A DNA stretch of 64,000 nt. Origin: Bacteroidales bacterium (GTDB taxonomy: Bacteria; Bacteroidota; Bacteroidia; Bacteroidales; P3). Below, in pieces: positions 36,724 through 45,822 of the stretch. The notes beneath the pieces are model-generated. The model had not been told where the DNA came from and did not search any database. It was given only the letters and a program-made list of their open reading frames with translations. The DNA is taken from NCBI GenBank assembly GCA_017647785.1, contig JAGCJW010000006.1:62001-126000 (forward strand), given 5' to 3'. How positions within the stretch are numbered: the stretch's first letter is position 1; the number at the start of each line of letters is the position of its first letter. Position numbers and translations under genes: made by a program.

Positions 36724-37853
36724 TTTTTTGAGGTTATATCTTCTATTATTGATTGTGCAATGGCAGATGAAGCTCCACTATCGCCTAATATGTTTTTTAA
36801 CTTTCTAAACATATATTGCATTTGCTCTCTATGGTTTTCGTCAAAGCAGATTTTTTTAAATTCTTTCTCTAATTGATTTTCGTTCCATTGGTCTTGCAGA
36901 AGTTCTACTACTGCTTTTTCTTTTAGTATAATGTTTACTAAAGATATGTATTCTATTTTTACTAAATATTTGGCTGCAATAAATGAAAGAGCATTTGCTT
37001 TGTAACAAACTACTTCTGGAACTTCAAAGAGTGCTGTTTCAAGTGTAGCAGTTCCTGATGTTACAACTGCTGCATATGAATTGTTAAGAAGTGAATAAGT
37101 TTGATTGTAGATTAGTTTTACGTTTGTTCTTTCACCTATTAAAGACTTATAAAATTCTTCATTATGTGTACTTACTCCTGCTATTACGAAATCAAATTCT
37201 GTGTATTTATCAACTAATGAAAGTTGTATCGGTAGCATTTTTTTGATTTCTTGAGTTCTTGAACCAGGAAGAAGAGTTACTATAGGTTTTTGTCCTAGTC
37301 CGTGTCCTTCTAAGAATTTTGTTTTATCTGCATGTGTTGAGTAATCGTGTATCTCGTCTAATAATGGATTGCCTTTGTATTCTACTTCCATAGAATGTTT
37401 AGCATAGAACTCTTTCTCGAAAGGTAGTATGACATATAGTTTTTCTAATATCTTCTTCATGGTTTTTATTCTGCCCTTTTTCCACGCCCACACTTGAGGA
37501 GAGATATAGTAATAATTCTTTATGCCGTTTTTATGTGCGAATTTTGCCATTCTTAAGTTGAAACCAGGATAATCAACAAGAATTAAAGCATCTGGTTTCC
37601 AAGATAAAATATCTTTTTTGCAAAGAGAAAGGTTGCCTAATACGGTTTTAAGATTAAGTAAAACTTCTACAAAGCCCATAATTGCTAAGTCTTTTATGTG
37701 TTTTACTAAACAACTTTGATTAGATTCGGCTATCATTCTATCTCCTCCCCAGAAACGAAATTCGGCATTTTCATCTTTTTGCTTTATTTCTTTCATTAAG
37801 TAGGATGCGTGTAAATCACCTGAATGTTCTCCAGCTATTATGTAATATTTCAT
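36720..37853 (-). CDS. lpxB: Lipid-A-disaccharide synthase
   Basis: Joins UDP-2,3-diacylglucosamine and lipid X to form the lipid A disaccharide. The 377-residue protein starts YYIIAGEHSGDLHASYLM and shows FWGGDRM, MGFVEVL, LVDYPGFNLRMAKFA, YYISPQVWAWKKGRI, KGNPLLDE, LLPGSRTQEI and TSGTATLETALF, all family hallmarks. It lies in an operon with surE, as is common in Bacteroidales, with a small membrane protein gene between. It is part of the outer-membrane lipopolysaccharide pathway together with waaA at 45823. Confidence 0.95.
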   Translation of the reverse strand: MKYYIIAGEHSGDLHASYLMKEIKQKDENAEFRFWGGDRMIAESNQSCLVKHIKDLAIMGFVEVLLNLKTVLGNLSLCKKDILSWKPDALILVDYPGFNLRMAKFAHKNGIKNYYYISPQVWAWKKGRIKTMKKILEKLYVILPFEKEFYAKHSMEVEYKGNPLLDEIHDYSTHADKTKFLEGHGLGQKPIVTLLPGSRTQEIKKMLPIQLSLVDKYTEFDFVIAGVSTHNEEFYKSLIGERTNVKLIYNQTYSLLNNSYAAVVTSGTATLETALFEVPEVVCYKANALSFIAAKYLVKIEYISLVNIILKEKAVVELLQDQWNENQLEKEFKKICFDENHREQMQYMFRKLKNILGDSGASSAIAQSIIEDITSKK

Positions 37854-37867
37854 AGGCTTATCATTGT

Positions 37868-38158
37868 TTAAAAACTAAAATTAAAACTTCCGATAAAGTT
37901 TAGAAAATATACTAAAAGGCAGAATCCAAAAACTAAAATTAGTATTAATCCTTTTAGTGATTTAGAGTATTGTTTTTTCGCATAGTATCTTAATAAAAGG
38001 ATATCAGGAACAAAGGCAAATAAGAATAGGGTAGCATTGTCGTTAAGAGATAAATTTAAAGAATATATGATCAGGTAGATTATTCCTATTGATATTCCAC
38101 AAATTAATAATGATAATATTAGCCCTGTCCAGAAATTATCTTTTTTCAACATTTTCAA
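37868..38158 (-). CDS. Small hypothetical membrane protein between surE and lpxB
   Basis: A 96-residue protein of unknown function with three predicted transmembrane helices (ILSLLICGISIGIIYLIIYSL, TLFLFAFVPDILLLRYY, GLILILVFGFCLLVYFLNFI). Its start overlaps the surE end by 23 bases; an in-frame Met two codons later is also possible. Conserved placement between surE and lpxB would suggest a link to lipid A or envelope synthesis, but nothing in the sequence shows it. Confidence 0.72.
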   Translation of the reverse strand: MKMLKKDNFWTGLILSLLICGISIGIIYLIIYSLNLSLNDNATLFLFAFVPDILLLRYYAKKQYSKSLKGLILILVFGFCLLVYFLNFIGSFNFSF

Positions 38159-38915
38159 ATCTATTTTTTATTTTATTTAATGCTTTGTATGCTGTGAAAT
38201 CTACTTGCATAGGGACTATGCTTGCATAAGATTGTTGCATTGTATTGTAGTCTGCTTCTGATGAAGAATCTTGACAATGATATGTTCCACTTAACCAAAA
38301 ATAAGGTTCTCCATGTGGTGTTTTGTATTCTACAAATTCTTCTTCCCAATATGCTTTTGCTTGATGGCAAACTTTTGTACCTTTGATTTCTCCAACAGGG
38401 AAATTAACGTTTAGACAAATGCCCTCTTCTAATCCGTTTGTAAGTACCTCTTGACATATTTTTGTGATGATATTTTCACAGAAAGAAAAATCAGCTTGTT
38501 TATCTGCTGTATCTATTGAAAATCCTACGCTGGGAATATGTTCTGCACAACCTTCAAAAACAGCTGCCATTGTGCCAGAATAAATAGTGTTGATAGACGC
38601 ATTGCTTCCGTGATTTATTCCTGAAACTAATAAGTCAATCTTTCTATCTTTTAAAATTCTATTTAAAGCGATTTTAACGCAATCAACAGGTGTTCCATCT
38701 AATATATAACCTTCATAACCTTCTGTTACTTCCATTTGTTTTAATTTTAGTGGAGCATTAGAAGTTATTGAATGAGATTTACCAGACATTTCTTCTTTTG
38801 GCGCTACAACTACTACATCTCCTAATTGTTTCATTAGTCGTATTAGTGTACTTATGCCTTTAGAAAAGTAACTATCATCATTAGTTATAAAAATCAATGG
38901 TTGCTTCTTATCCAT
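38136..38915 (-). CDS. surE: 5'/3'-nucleotidase SurE
   Basis: A 259-residue nucleoside monophosphate phosphatase. The N-terminal metal site is PLIFITNDDSYFSKGI, followed by VVVAPKEEMSGKSHSIT, DGTPVDCVKIAL and the LVSGINHGSNASINTIYSGTMAAV block, all standard for SurE. In-frame ATGs exist at 38945 and 38930, but a minus-strand -7 element lies at 38943-38950, so transcripts begin after it; the ATG at 38913-38915 gives the normal N-terminus. It heads the six-gene envelope operon. Confidence 0.92.
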   Translation of the reverse strand: MDKKQPLIFITNDDSYFSKGISTLIRLMKQLGDVVVVAPKEEMSGKSHSITSNAPLKLKQMEVTEGYEGYILDGTPVDCVKIALNRILKDRKIDLLVSGINHGSNASINTIYSGTMAAVFEGCAEHIPSVGFSIDTADKQADFSFCENIITKICQEVLTNGLEEGICLNVNFPVGEIKGTKVCHQAKAYWEEEFVEYKTPHGEPYFWLSGTYHCQDSSSEADYNTMQQSYASIVPMQVDFTAYKALNKIKNRFENVEKR

Positions 38916-38942
38916 ATTACATTTAATCATAAATATAATTGG

Positions 38943-38950
38943 CAAAGATA
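38943..38950 (-). promoter_or_regulatory. -7 element of the surE-lpxB operon
   Basis: Minus-strand TATCTTTG fits TAnnTTTG, 27 bases before the preferred surE start. No TTTG at the usual distance is seen. It rules out the longest in-frame start. Confidence 0.5.
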
Positions 38951-39001
38951 CAACAAAGAAACGAATTTTGTATATTTAATTACAAATTTGAGTTTTTTTA
39001 A

Positions 39002-39009
39002 TATCTTTG
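39002..39009 (+). promoter_or_regulatory. -7 element of the gtrA-like gene
   Basis: TATCTTTG, the same octamer as the divergent surE element, 18 bases before the ATG at 39028. No good -33 match is found. Confidence 0.45.
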
Positions 39010-39027
39010 CCAACTAATTTTTTTGAA

Positions 39028-39501
39028 ATGTTTACCAAGTTAATATCTTATCCTATTAGATTCTTACAAAAAATAGAGAACAAGTTTATTAGATTCCTTT
39101 TTGTTGGAGTTATTAATACTATGTTCGGTTATGGATTATTTTTGTTGTTTATTTGGTTTGGAATGCACTATTCTATAGCACTATTGTTTTCTAATATTCT
39201 TGGTATTTTATTTAATTATAAAACAACTGGTTATATTGTATTCCAAAATAAAAGTAACAGACTACTATTGCACTTTTTTTTGGTTTACGGTGTCGTATAT
39301 TTATTTAACTTATTAGAATTATACCTTTTAGATAAATCAGGTCTTTATGAATTTGTTTTGTCTTTAGAATTCTTGGATTTTTTAGATACTTTACCTCTTA
39401 ATCCAGAAAAAATAGGTGATGCAATGGGACAAGCAATTACTTTATTGCCCAATGCTATTTTGTCTTTTTTATTGAATAAGATTTTTGTATTTAAGCAGTA
39501 G
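39028..39501 (+). CDS. GtrA family membrane protein
   Basis: A 157-residue protein with four transmembrane helices and the GtrA opening KFIRFLFVGVINTMFGYGLF, then SNILGILFNYKTTGYIVF with the conserved aromatic-rich end. GtrA proteins are thought to flip or assist transfer of lipid-linked sugars used to decorate surface glycans. A TTG at 39007 in frame would extend the protein but overlaps the -7 element, so the ATG at 39028 is used. The last 11 bases overlap the convergent NlpC/P60 gene. Confidence 0.85.
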   Translation: MFTKLISYPIRFLQKIENKFIRFLFVGVINTMFGYGLFLLFIWFGMHYSIALLFSNILGILFNYKTTGYIVFQNKSNRLLLHFFLVYGVVYLFNLLELYLLDKSGLYEFVLSLEFLDFLDTLPLNPEKIGDAMGQAITLLPNAILSFLLNKIFVFKQ

Positions 39502-40279
39502 TTATATATCTGTTTATTTGAAATAGGGAATGTGAATAGATTTTGTCTTCTTCTCTTATTATTCCTTTTTCATCTATTTTATCTATTCTTACAAAGCCTG
39601 AAGCATGTATTATTTCTTTGTTTGATAGTAGTATTCCTACATGGACTATTTTCCCTGTTGGTGAATTAAAGAATGCTAAATCACCTGCTTGTGCTTGTGA
39701 TAAATGATTTATTTTTACTCCTTGCGTGATTTGCATAGAGGCATCTCTTAAAAGATTTATATCAAATAGCTTAAATATTGTTTGAGTAAATCCTGAACAA
39801 TCTATTCCAAAAATACTTTTACCTCCCCATAAGTAAGGAGCTCTTTCGAAAAGCCGCGTTGTTTCATTGAGTTTAGAAATAGAAAATTTATAATGAGGAA
39901 CTAATTCGTCGTTTTCAAGTTCTATTTTATAGTAATTTATTCTATAAGATTTAGAAAGTAATCTACAGCCCAATGGAATGTTTAAATAGTAAGTTTGAAA
40001 AGTCTTTATGTTTTGTATTTTTACTCTTGTCAGTGGTTTGTGTGTATAGAGAGGTTTTGACTTAGTATGTACAAAATATTCTTCTTGTGTTATTTCAACA
40101 TATTGTTTTTTATTTATCCACCCTTCGTATCCATCAAAAGTTAGTTTAATAAAGCTCCATTCTTCTATTTCTTTTAATATTATGAAGGTGTCTCCAAAGA
40201 TTAGTTGACTTACTTGTTCAGCTGTTTCTTTTGGCTGGCTTCTTAGAGGAATTACAGACAATAAACTTACTCCAAACAT
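39491..40279 (-). CDS. NlpC/P60 family (C40) peptidoglycan hydrolase
   Basis: A 262-residue protein with SH3b-like repeats in the first half (DTFIILKEIEEWSFIKLTFDGYEGWI) and a C40 peptidase domain in the second. Catalytic residues are the Cys in FGIDCSGFTQ, the His in IVHVGILL and a following His in IIHASG. It probably cleaves D-Glu-meso-DAP bonds in muropeptides. No typical signal peptide is visible at this start (MFGVSLLSVIPLRSQ is short and only weakly hydrophobic), so a cytoplasmic role in recycling imported muropeptides is possible. It is 5 bases after the DUF4294 gene. Confidence 0.87.
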   Translation of the reverse strand: MFGVSLLSVIPLRSQPKETAEQVSQLIFGDTFIILKEIEEWSFIKLTFDGYEGWINKKQYVEITQEEYFVHTKSKPLYTHKPLTRVKIQNIKTFQTYYLNIPLGCRLLSKSYRINYYKIELENDELVPHYKFSISKLNETTRLFERAPYLWGGKSIFGIDCSGFTQTIFKLFDINLLRDASMQITQGVKINHLSQAQAGDLAFFNSPTGKIVHVGILLSNKEIIHASGFVRIDKIDEKGIIREEDKIYSHSLFQINRYITTA

Positions 40280-40284
40280 ATTTG

Positions 40285-40869
40285 TTAGATTTTTTTTGTT
40301 TCTATCGCAAATATGATTCTTTCTATTATTCTATCTTCCGAATTGTTTACAGGATCATATTTGGAGCGTAGATTGTATCCAAATAATTTCCCAAGTGTTT
40401 GATAAAACGCTGCTCTAAAACTACCTCTTAAGTCTTTTACTAAAGCATAAGAGTCACTGCCGGTTTCTCTATCAATTAATCGTATTAATATTTTACCTTG
40501 AGCTTTATTTAGTTTCTTTAGTTTAGGACCAAATTTATTCTCAATATCACTTTCTGCTTGTTTCATTATTTTTTTTCTTTGAGAATCATTTTTGGCAGAT
40601 TTAAGGATAATAGTATAACTATCCAAAAGTCTTCCAGCTTCTTTTGCATAAGGATAGACTTTTTTGACGTTATTGATTAGTTTTTTATACTTTCTTTTTT
40701 CTGCTTCGGTAAGAGGACATACATATCCTGTGACTTTAACAGTGTTTAGATAAGCCATTGGAATAGTATCTCCTTGATAAATTGTCCCGAAAACTACATG
40801 CCCATCATTTACTTGTGATTTTACACAGTAACTAAAAAGGATAAATAGAAGAATTATACTTTTTTTCAT
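40285..40869 (-). CDS. DUF4294 family secreted protein
   Basis: A 194-residue protein of unknown function restricted, as far as I recall, to Bacteroidota. A signal peptide (SIILLFILFSYCVKSQ) is followed by a helical domain with NNVKKVYPYAKEAGRLLDSY, KFGPKLKKLNKAQGKILIRLIDRETGSDSY and the aromatic-rich AAFYQTLGKLFGYNLRSKYDP. It is separated from clpX by one base, and co-transcription with clpX is likely. A role in the periplasm is inferred from the signal peptide only. Confidence 0.82.
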   Translation of the reverse strand: MKKSIILLFILFSYCVKSQVNDGHVVFGTIYQGDTIPMAYLNTVKVTGYVCPLTEAEKRKYKKLINNVKKVYPYAKEAGRLLDSYTIILKSAKNDSQRKKIMKQAESDIENKFGPKLKKLNKAQGKILIRLIDRETGSDSYALVKDLRGSFRAAFYQTLGKLFGYNLRSKYDPVNNSEDRIIERIIFAIETKKI

Positions 40870-40870
40870 T

Positions 40871-42112
40871 TTATAATATTTCTTGATGCTTTTCTATTTG
40901 TGTTTGTGCATATTTTTTTGTGATGGTAAATTCTTTAGTTTTGCCACCAGGCAATTCAAACATTAATTCCATCATAACACTTTCAACAATACCTCTCAGA
41001 CCTCTTGCTCCAAGTTTGTATTTTTCTGCAATCTCAACAAAATAATCTAAAGCATCTTCTTTGAAACTTAATTTTACTCCATCTATTTCAAGAAGCTTTG
41101 TGTATTGTTTTATTAAGGAGTTTTTAGGCTCGGTAAGTATTCGTTTAAGAGCAGTTTTGTCTAATGCATCTAGATGCGTTAGTACAGGGAAACGACCGAT
41201 TAATTCAGGAATAAGTCCAAAACTTTTCAAATCTTGAGGTTGGACATATTTCATTAGATCTTTTTCGTCTATTTTTTTTCTTTGATCAGAAGCAGAATAT
41301 CCTATTGCATTAGAGTTAAATCTTGCTGCGATTTTCTTTTCTAAAGAATTAAAAGCTCCAGATGCAATAAATAAGATGTTCTTTGTATCAACTTGAATAT
41401 ATTTTTGGTCAGGGTGTTTTCTCCCTCCTTGAGGTGGTACGTTTACTATTGTTCCTTCTAATAGTTTTAATAAAGCTTGTTGAACACCTTCTCCACTAAC
41501 ATCTCTTGTTATTGAAGGATTATCGCTTTTGCGTGCTATTTTATCTATTTCATCTATGAATACAATTCCTCTACAGGCTTTCTCTACATTGTAATCTGCT
41601 GCTTGAAGTAAGCGGGTTAAAATAGTTTCAACATCTTCCCCTACGTATCCAGCTTCAGTTAAAACAGTAGCATCTGCTATACAGAAAGGAACATCTAATA
41701 AACGTGCAATAGTTTTTGCTAAAAGAGTTTTTCCTGTACCTGTTTGACCAACCATTATTATGTTGGATTTTTCTATTTCTGTATCATCTGTTTTTGCATT
41801 ATCAGAGTGATAGTATTTTAATCTTTTGTAGTGATTATATACCGCAACAGAAAGAACTCTTTTTGCATCATCTTGATCAATTACATATTGATCAAGATAC
41901 GCTTTTATTTCTGCAGGAGTCTTTAGTTTGTAATCATCAATCTCTTTTTGATTCTTTTTAAATTTTTGCTCTTTTGCAATGTCGTTTAAAGCATTTGCAC
42001 AATCTATACAAACTCCTTGCAAACCAAGTTCAGAGTTAATCATCAAAGGAACTTGGTCTTCACTTCTCCCACAAAAAATACAATATATATTATTTGATTT
42101 TTTCTCCTTCAT
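40871..42112 (-). CDS. clpX: ATP-dependent Clp protease ATP-binding subunit ClpX
   Basis: The unfoldase that feeds proteins to ClpP. The 413-residue protein has the N-terminal zinc-binding domain ([13 protein letters not shown] ... [10 protein letters not shown], four cysteines), Walker [14 protein letters not shown], Walker [14 protein letters not shown], the pore loop region and sensor [21 protein letters not shown]. clpP is not adjacent, unlike the common clpP-clpX order. It lies 23 bases after the MFS transporter gene. Confidence 0.96.
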   Translation of the reverse strand: MKEKKSNNIYCIFCGRSEDQVPLMINSELGLQGVCIDCANALNDIAKEQKFKKNQKEIDDYKLKTPAEIKAYLDQYVIDQDDAKRVLSVAVYNHYKRLKYYHSDNAKTDDTEIEKSNIIMVGQTGTGKTLLAKTIARLLDVPFCIADATVLTEAGYVGEDVETILTRLLQAADYNVEKACRGIVFIDEIDKIARKSDNPSITRDVSGEGVQQALLKLLEGTIVNVPPQGGRKHPDQKYIQVDTKNILFIASGAFNSLEKKIAARFNSNAIGYSASDQRKKIDEKDLMKYVQPQDLKSFGLIPELIGRFPVLTHLDALDKTALKRILTEPKNSLIKQYTKLLEIDGVKLSFKEDALDYFVEIAEKYKLGARGLRGIVESVMMELMFELPGGKTKEFTITKKYAQTQIEKHQEIL

Positions 42113-42135
42113 TTTGAACTTTTATGTTGTTTGAT

Positions 42136-43380
42136 TTACTTCTTACCAAGTTTATGTCCCCACATAGCAAAGTAGAATATAATAGCATAACAAGGTAGCA
42201 TCATAATATAAGGGAATTGTCTGTCTCCTCCTAATAAATCTACAAAACTTCCATATAATAAAGGAAGAATTGCTCCCCCTGCTATAGCCATAATTAGTAA
42301 TGCTGATGCTAAAGCAGTATGAGAACCTAATTTGTCAATAGACAAAGGCCAAATGCTAGGCCACATCATTGCATGAGCAAAACTTAATAGGATTATAAAT
42401 ACTATAGAAATCATGCCATTTGTGATTATTGCAAAAGTTGCAAAAACAAATCCTAAAATGGCAGATAAAGCCAAAGCCTTAGCTTGATCTATATGTTTAG
42501 GAACTAGGAATATTCCTAAAATATATCCAATCGTTAAAGCAATCAAACTAAAAGTTCCTAACATAGGTGCAACTGCTTTAGAAATACCTTGAGTTTCTGC
42601 ATATAATCCTAAAGTGTCTATAGCAATAACTTCAACTCCTACATATAAGAATAGTGTAAATACTCCTAACCAAAGATAAGGTATTTTGAATATAGATTTG
42701 TGTGTTTTTTCTCCTTGTGTTTCATCTTCATTTTCCACTTCTGGTAATTTAGCTAATTTAACCATTAAAGCTAAAAGACATAAAAGAGTAGTTATAACTA
42801 TATATGGAGTTTTTATTCTTATAGCTAATAAGTCAAGTTGAGCATCTTTTTCAGCTCCTGTAAGTTGAGCTATTTCTTTTGTCATATCGTCCATTCCAGA
42901 AAATAGAATGCTACTAAGAAGTAAAATGCCTATCATTCCTGCACACTTATTAAACAATCCCATAATAGACATTCTTTTTGCGGCAGATTCAATAGGACCA
43001 AGAATTGTAACGTATGGATTAACTGCAGTTTGAAGTAAGGCTAAACCAGTTCCCTGAATAAATAAACCAATTAAAAACATCATATAATCTCTACTTTGTG
43101 CAGCTGGAATAAATAGAACAGAACCTATAGCCATAACTAATAAACCAAGACTCATTCCTTTTGCAAAGCCTGTCTTTTTTAATATCCAAGAAGAAGGGAT
43201 TGACATTACAAAATAAGAAATATAGAATGCAAAAGTTACCCAATAAGCTTGAGAGTCTGGAAGTTCACAAGCTGTTTTTAAGAATGGAATTAATAAACTA
43301 TTCAACCATGTTACAAAACCGAACACAAAATACAATAAGCCAATGATTGAAAGGCTGAACATGTAATTATTTTTTTTCAT
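42136..43380 (-). CDS. Sugar MFS transporter (FucP/GluP-like)
   Basis: A 414-residue inner-membrane permease with about 12 transmembrane helices. It has FFLIK-like family features: YFVFGFVTWLNSLLIPFLK near the start, QGTGLALLQTAVNPYVTILGP, SIMGLFNKCAGMIGILLLS and MWPSIWPLSIDKLG. These belong to the fucose:H+ symporter family, which in Bacteroidota also transports glucose, galactose or N-acetylglucosamine. The substrate is not determinable here. A -7 element at 43401-43408 suggests its own promoter inside the end of tamL. Confidence 0.9.
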   Translation of the reverse strand: MKKNNYMFSLSIIGLLYFVFGFVTWLNSLLIPFLKTACELPDSQAYWVTFAFYISYFVMSIPSSWILKKTGFAKGMSLGLLVMAIGSVLFIPAAQSRDYMMFLIGLFIQGTGLALLQTAVNPYVTILGPIESAAKRMSIMGLFNKCAGMIGILLLSSILFSGMDDMTKEIAQLTGAEKDAQLDLLAIRIKTPYIVITTLLCLLALMVKLAKLPEVENEDETQGEKTHKSIFKIPYLWLGVFTLFLYVGVEVIAIDTLGLYAETQGISKAVAPMLGTFSLIALTIGYILGIFLVPKHIDQAKALALSAILGFVFATFAIITNGMISIVFIILLSFAHAMMWPSIWPLSIDKLGSHTALASALLIMAIAGGAILPLLYGSFVDLLGGDRQFPYIMMLPCYAIIFYFAMWGHKLGKK

Positions 43381-43400
43381 ATCAATTAAATTTAAACGTG

Positions 43401-43408
43401 CAAAGATA
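43401..43408 (-). promoter_or_regulatory. -7 element upstream of the MFS transporter gene
   Basis: Minus-strand TATCTTTG, 20 bases before the MFS start codon and immediately beside the tamL stop codon. The -33 element is not evident at the standard distance. Confidence 0.45.
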
Positions 43409-43412
43409 ATAA

Positions 43413-45821
43413 TTAAAAAGGATATCCAATACCAAATTGTAATTGTAAATCTTGCAATTCAGTATCTTTTATTACCCATCTTTCTTCTATTGGTTTAGAA
43501 GGATCATGTAATTTCATGGCTAAATCCAAACGAATAATAAGAAATTGAATATTTAATCTTAATCCTAATCCTCCACCAATTGCGAACTCTTTATAAAAAT
43601 CATTAAATTCAAATTTACCACCTTCAAATCCTTTTTGCTCATTTATAGTCCAAATATTACCTATATCAATAAATGTTGCTCCTTCAAAAATTCCACTAAT
43701 AGGAAATCTATACTCTAAATTTCCACCGATAGCAATATCACCAGCGCGATCAAATCTTAATTCTGATTGAGTAGAAGAGCTACTTCCAGGGCCTAATTCT
43801 CTTAGTTGCCAAGCTCTATTGTTATTTGCTCCACCAGCAAAAAAGCTTTTTTCATAAGGAAGACTATTTGCATTTCCGTAATAATATCCATAACCTGAGA
43901 AAAATCTTGCCACAAGACTACTTTTTTTGTTTAGATAGAAATATCTTATAAAATCAAAATCTGCTCTTACATATTGTGAGTAAGGAATATTTAAGATTTC
44001 GTATTCTCCATTAGCGTTTTTAGTCTGATTAAAAACATTACTCAATAGGTATAAAAGATTACCTGCTGCTTCTATGTTTGTTCTTATATAATTGAAGTCT
44101 TTTCTTTTATCAATATCTTGTCCGTTATAAGTAAAACCAAATCTTGTATCCATAACCATGTGATCAGTCATTTGATACTGGATTCGTTTATCTAATGTTT
44201 GAATAAAGTTGTTGTATGTTTCATCAGTTATTTCTAAATCAACATAGTTTATCTCCAGCGGAATAAAAGAAAATAAATTATGATTGTTTGTACGCCAAGA
44301 GTATTCGTAATTTACGGTTGAAATATTTCTGTCAAAATAAGTTCTTTTTTGAATATTATACGCTATTCTTAAAGACGTGTGTGGTCTAAAATTCATGGAA
44401 TAAAAGTTAGTGCTGAAAGGAGCTAAGAAACGAGGTAATTCAATACCCATATCGACACCAAACTCAAAAGCATTAAAGAAATTCCATTTGTTAGATTCTT
44501 GTTGTGAAAAAATATCGCTACGAACTTCCGCAGCTAATTTTATATTTGTTGAGAAAATTTCTGCCCCTTTAAAAAGATTATTATGAGAAAAACCAAAGTT
44601 AATTTCAGAACCAAGAGTAGATGTGTTTTGTATGTTCATACTATTACTTGCATTTGAGAAATTAAACTCAAATGAGCTTGTTAAGTTTACAGGTTTAGCC
44701 ATAGAAAGTTTTATTAAGCAATCTAAGGATAATGTATCTGCTTTAGGATTTGTGTTAGTTGGAAAAAAAGAAATATCTATGTACTTGAAATTTTGTAATT
44801 GAGATAAAGCAGAGAAAGTGTTTTTTGAAAGAAATGGTGAAAAAAGATTGTTCTTTTGTATTAATATACTTCTTACAATAGGTTTATCCTTAATAGATTG
44901 ATGATTACTTCTTATAAAGTAAAGACTACTACTTTTGGATTTTTTTGTTTGTTTATGAAAAACTAATGAAGTGTCAATAGGAGGAGTGTAAAGAGATGAA
45001 GTAGAAGGATAATAGTCAGGATAAACAAATACATTATTTATTTTGTATGGTTTATGTGTTGTCTCAATTATGCTATCGTTTTCTTGATAAAAAGGGGATG
45101 TTATAACCAATTCTATATTTAAAGAGTTTGATTTGAGATTTGTATCAATAGCAAATTCTATATAGTTTTCACTAAAAGCAAAGTACCCTTTTTCTCTTAG
45201 ATTGTTATATATATCTGTTCTAACTCTTTTTAATATATCTTCATCATAATAATCGCCTTTTTTTATTTGTTCAAGACTTTTGATGTTATGAATTTCCTCT
45301 TTTATTAAACTATCTTTTGAATAAATTGAAAAGTTATTAATCTTATAGCGTTCAGGAATATTTACTAAATAGATTACATTACGTCTTGTTTTGTATGTTG
45401 TCCAAGGTGCATACCATCTGCGTACTAATCCTAAACTATCTTTGAGCATTGCATTAAAAACACCTTTGGATTGAAGGTATATTCTCATATCTTCAATGGA
45501 GTTCTTTGTGAGTTTTTTGTTGATTTCCACAGGCTTAGAACCTAATGTTCTAAATAATCCTCTTGATAAAAAATTTATAGAATCTTTATCTCCTGTCTCT
45601 GAAAGAGAATAAAAATACATGCCCCATTTAACTCCAAGAAATCTACTATTAGGATCTTGCTTGATTAAGTTTTTTAAGTCTGATTTTTCTATTAAATCAC
45701 TATTACAAATTAGTTTGTTATTAGATAAAAGATATGAATCTTCTTTTATGAACTTAGAAGGTGCACAAGAGTAGGCAATAGATACGAGTAGTAAAAGGTA
45801 TATATATTTTTTAAGTTTCAT
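43413..45821 (-). CDS. tamL: TamL-type BamA/TamA family outer-membrane lipoprotein
   Basis: An 802-residue Omp85-superfamily protein. A lipoprotein-like signal peptide (LLLVSIAYSC) is followed by POTRA-like domains (about residues 110-260, RTDIYNNLREKGYFAF) and a C-terminal 16-strand barrel. Barrel features include FFAGGANNNRAWQLRELGPGS (the conserved 'G-x-N-x-x-R/RG' region), IAIGGNLEYRFPISG and the terminal LQFGIGYPF with a final Phe. In Bacteroidota the lipidated TamL replaces TamA and works with TamB in envelope assembly; no tamB gene is adjacent. It starts one base after waaA. Confidence 0.88.
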   Translation of the reverse strand: MKLKKYIYLLLLVSIAYSCAPSKFIKEDSYLLSNNKLICNSDLIEKSDLKNLIKQDPNSRFLGVKWGMYFYSLSETGDKDSINFLSRGLFRTLGSKPVEINKKLTKNSIEDMRIYLQSKGVFNAMLKDSLGLVRRWYAPWTTYKTRRNVIYLVNIPERYKINNFSIYSKDSLIKEEIHNIKSLEQIKKGDYYDEDILKRVRTDIYNNLREKGYFAFSENYIEFAIDTNLKSNSLNIELVITSPFYQENDSIIETTHKPYKINNVFVYPDYYPSTSSLYTPPIDTSLVFHKQTKKSKSSSLYFIRSNHQSIKDKPIVRSILIQKNNLFSPFLSKNTFSALSQLQNFKYIDISFFPTNTNPKADTLSLDCLIKLSMAKPVNLTSSFEFNFSNASNSMNIQNTSTLGSEINFGFSHNNLFKGAEIFSTNIKLAAEVRSDIFSQQESNKWNFFNAFEFGVDMGIELPRFLAPFSTNFYSMNFRPHTSLRIAYNIQKRTYFDRNISTVNYEYSWRTNNHNLFSFIPLEINYVDLEITDETYNNFIQTLDKRIQYQMTDHMVMDTRFGFTYNGQDIDKRKDFNYIRTNIEAAGNLLYLLSNVFNQTKNANGEYEILNIPYSQYVRADFDFIRYFYLNKKSSLVARFFSGYGYYYGNANSLPYEKSFFAGGANNNRAWQLRELGPGSSSSTQSELRFDRAGDIAIGGNLEYRFPISGIFEGATFIDIGNIWTINEQKGFEGGKFEFNDFYKEFAIGGGLGLRLNIQFLIIRLDLAMKLHDPSKPIEERWVIKDTELQDLQLQFGIGYPF

Positions 45822-45822
45822 A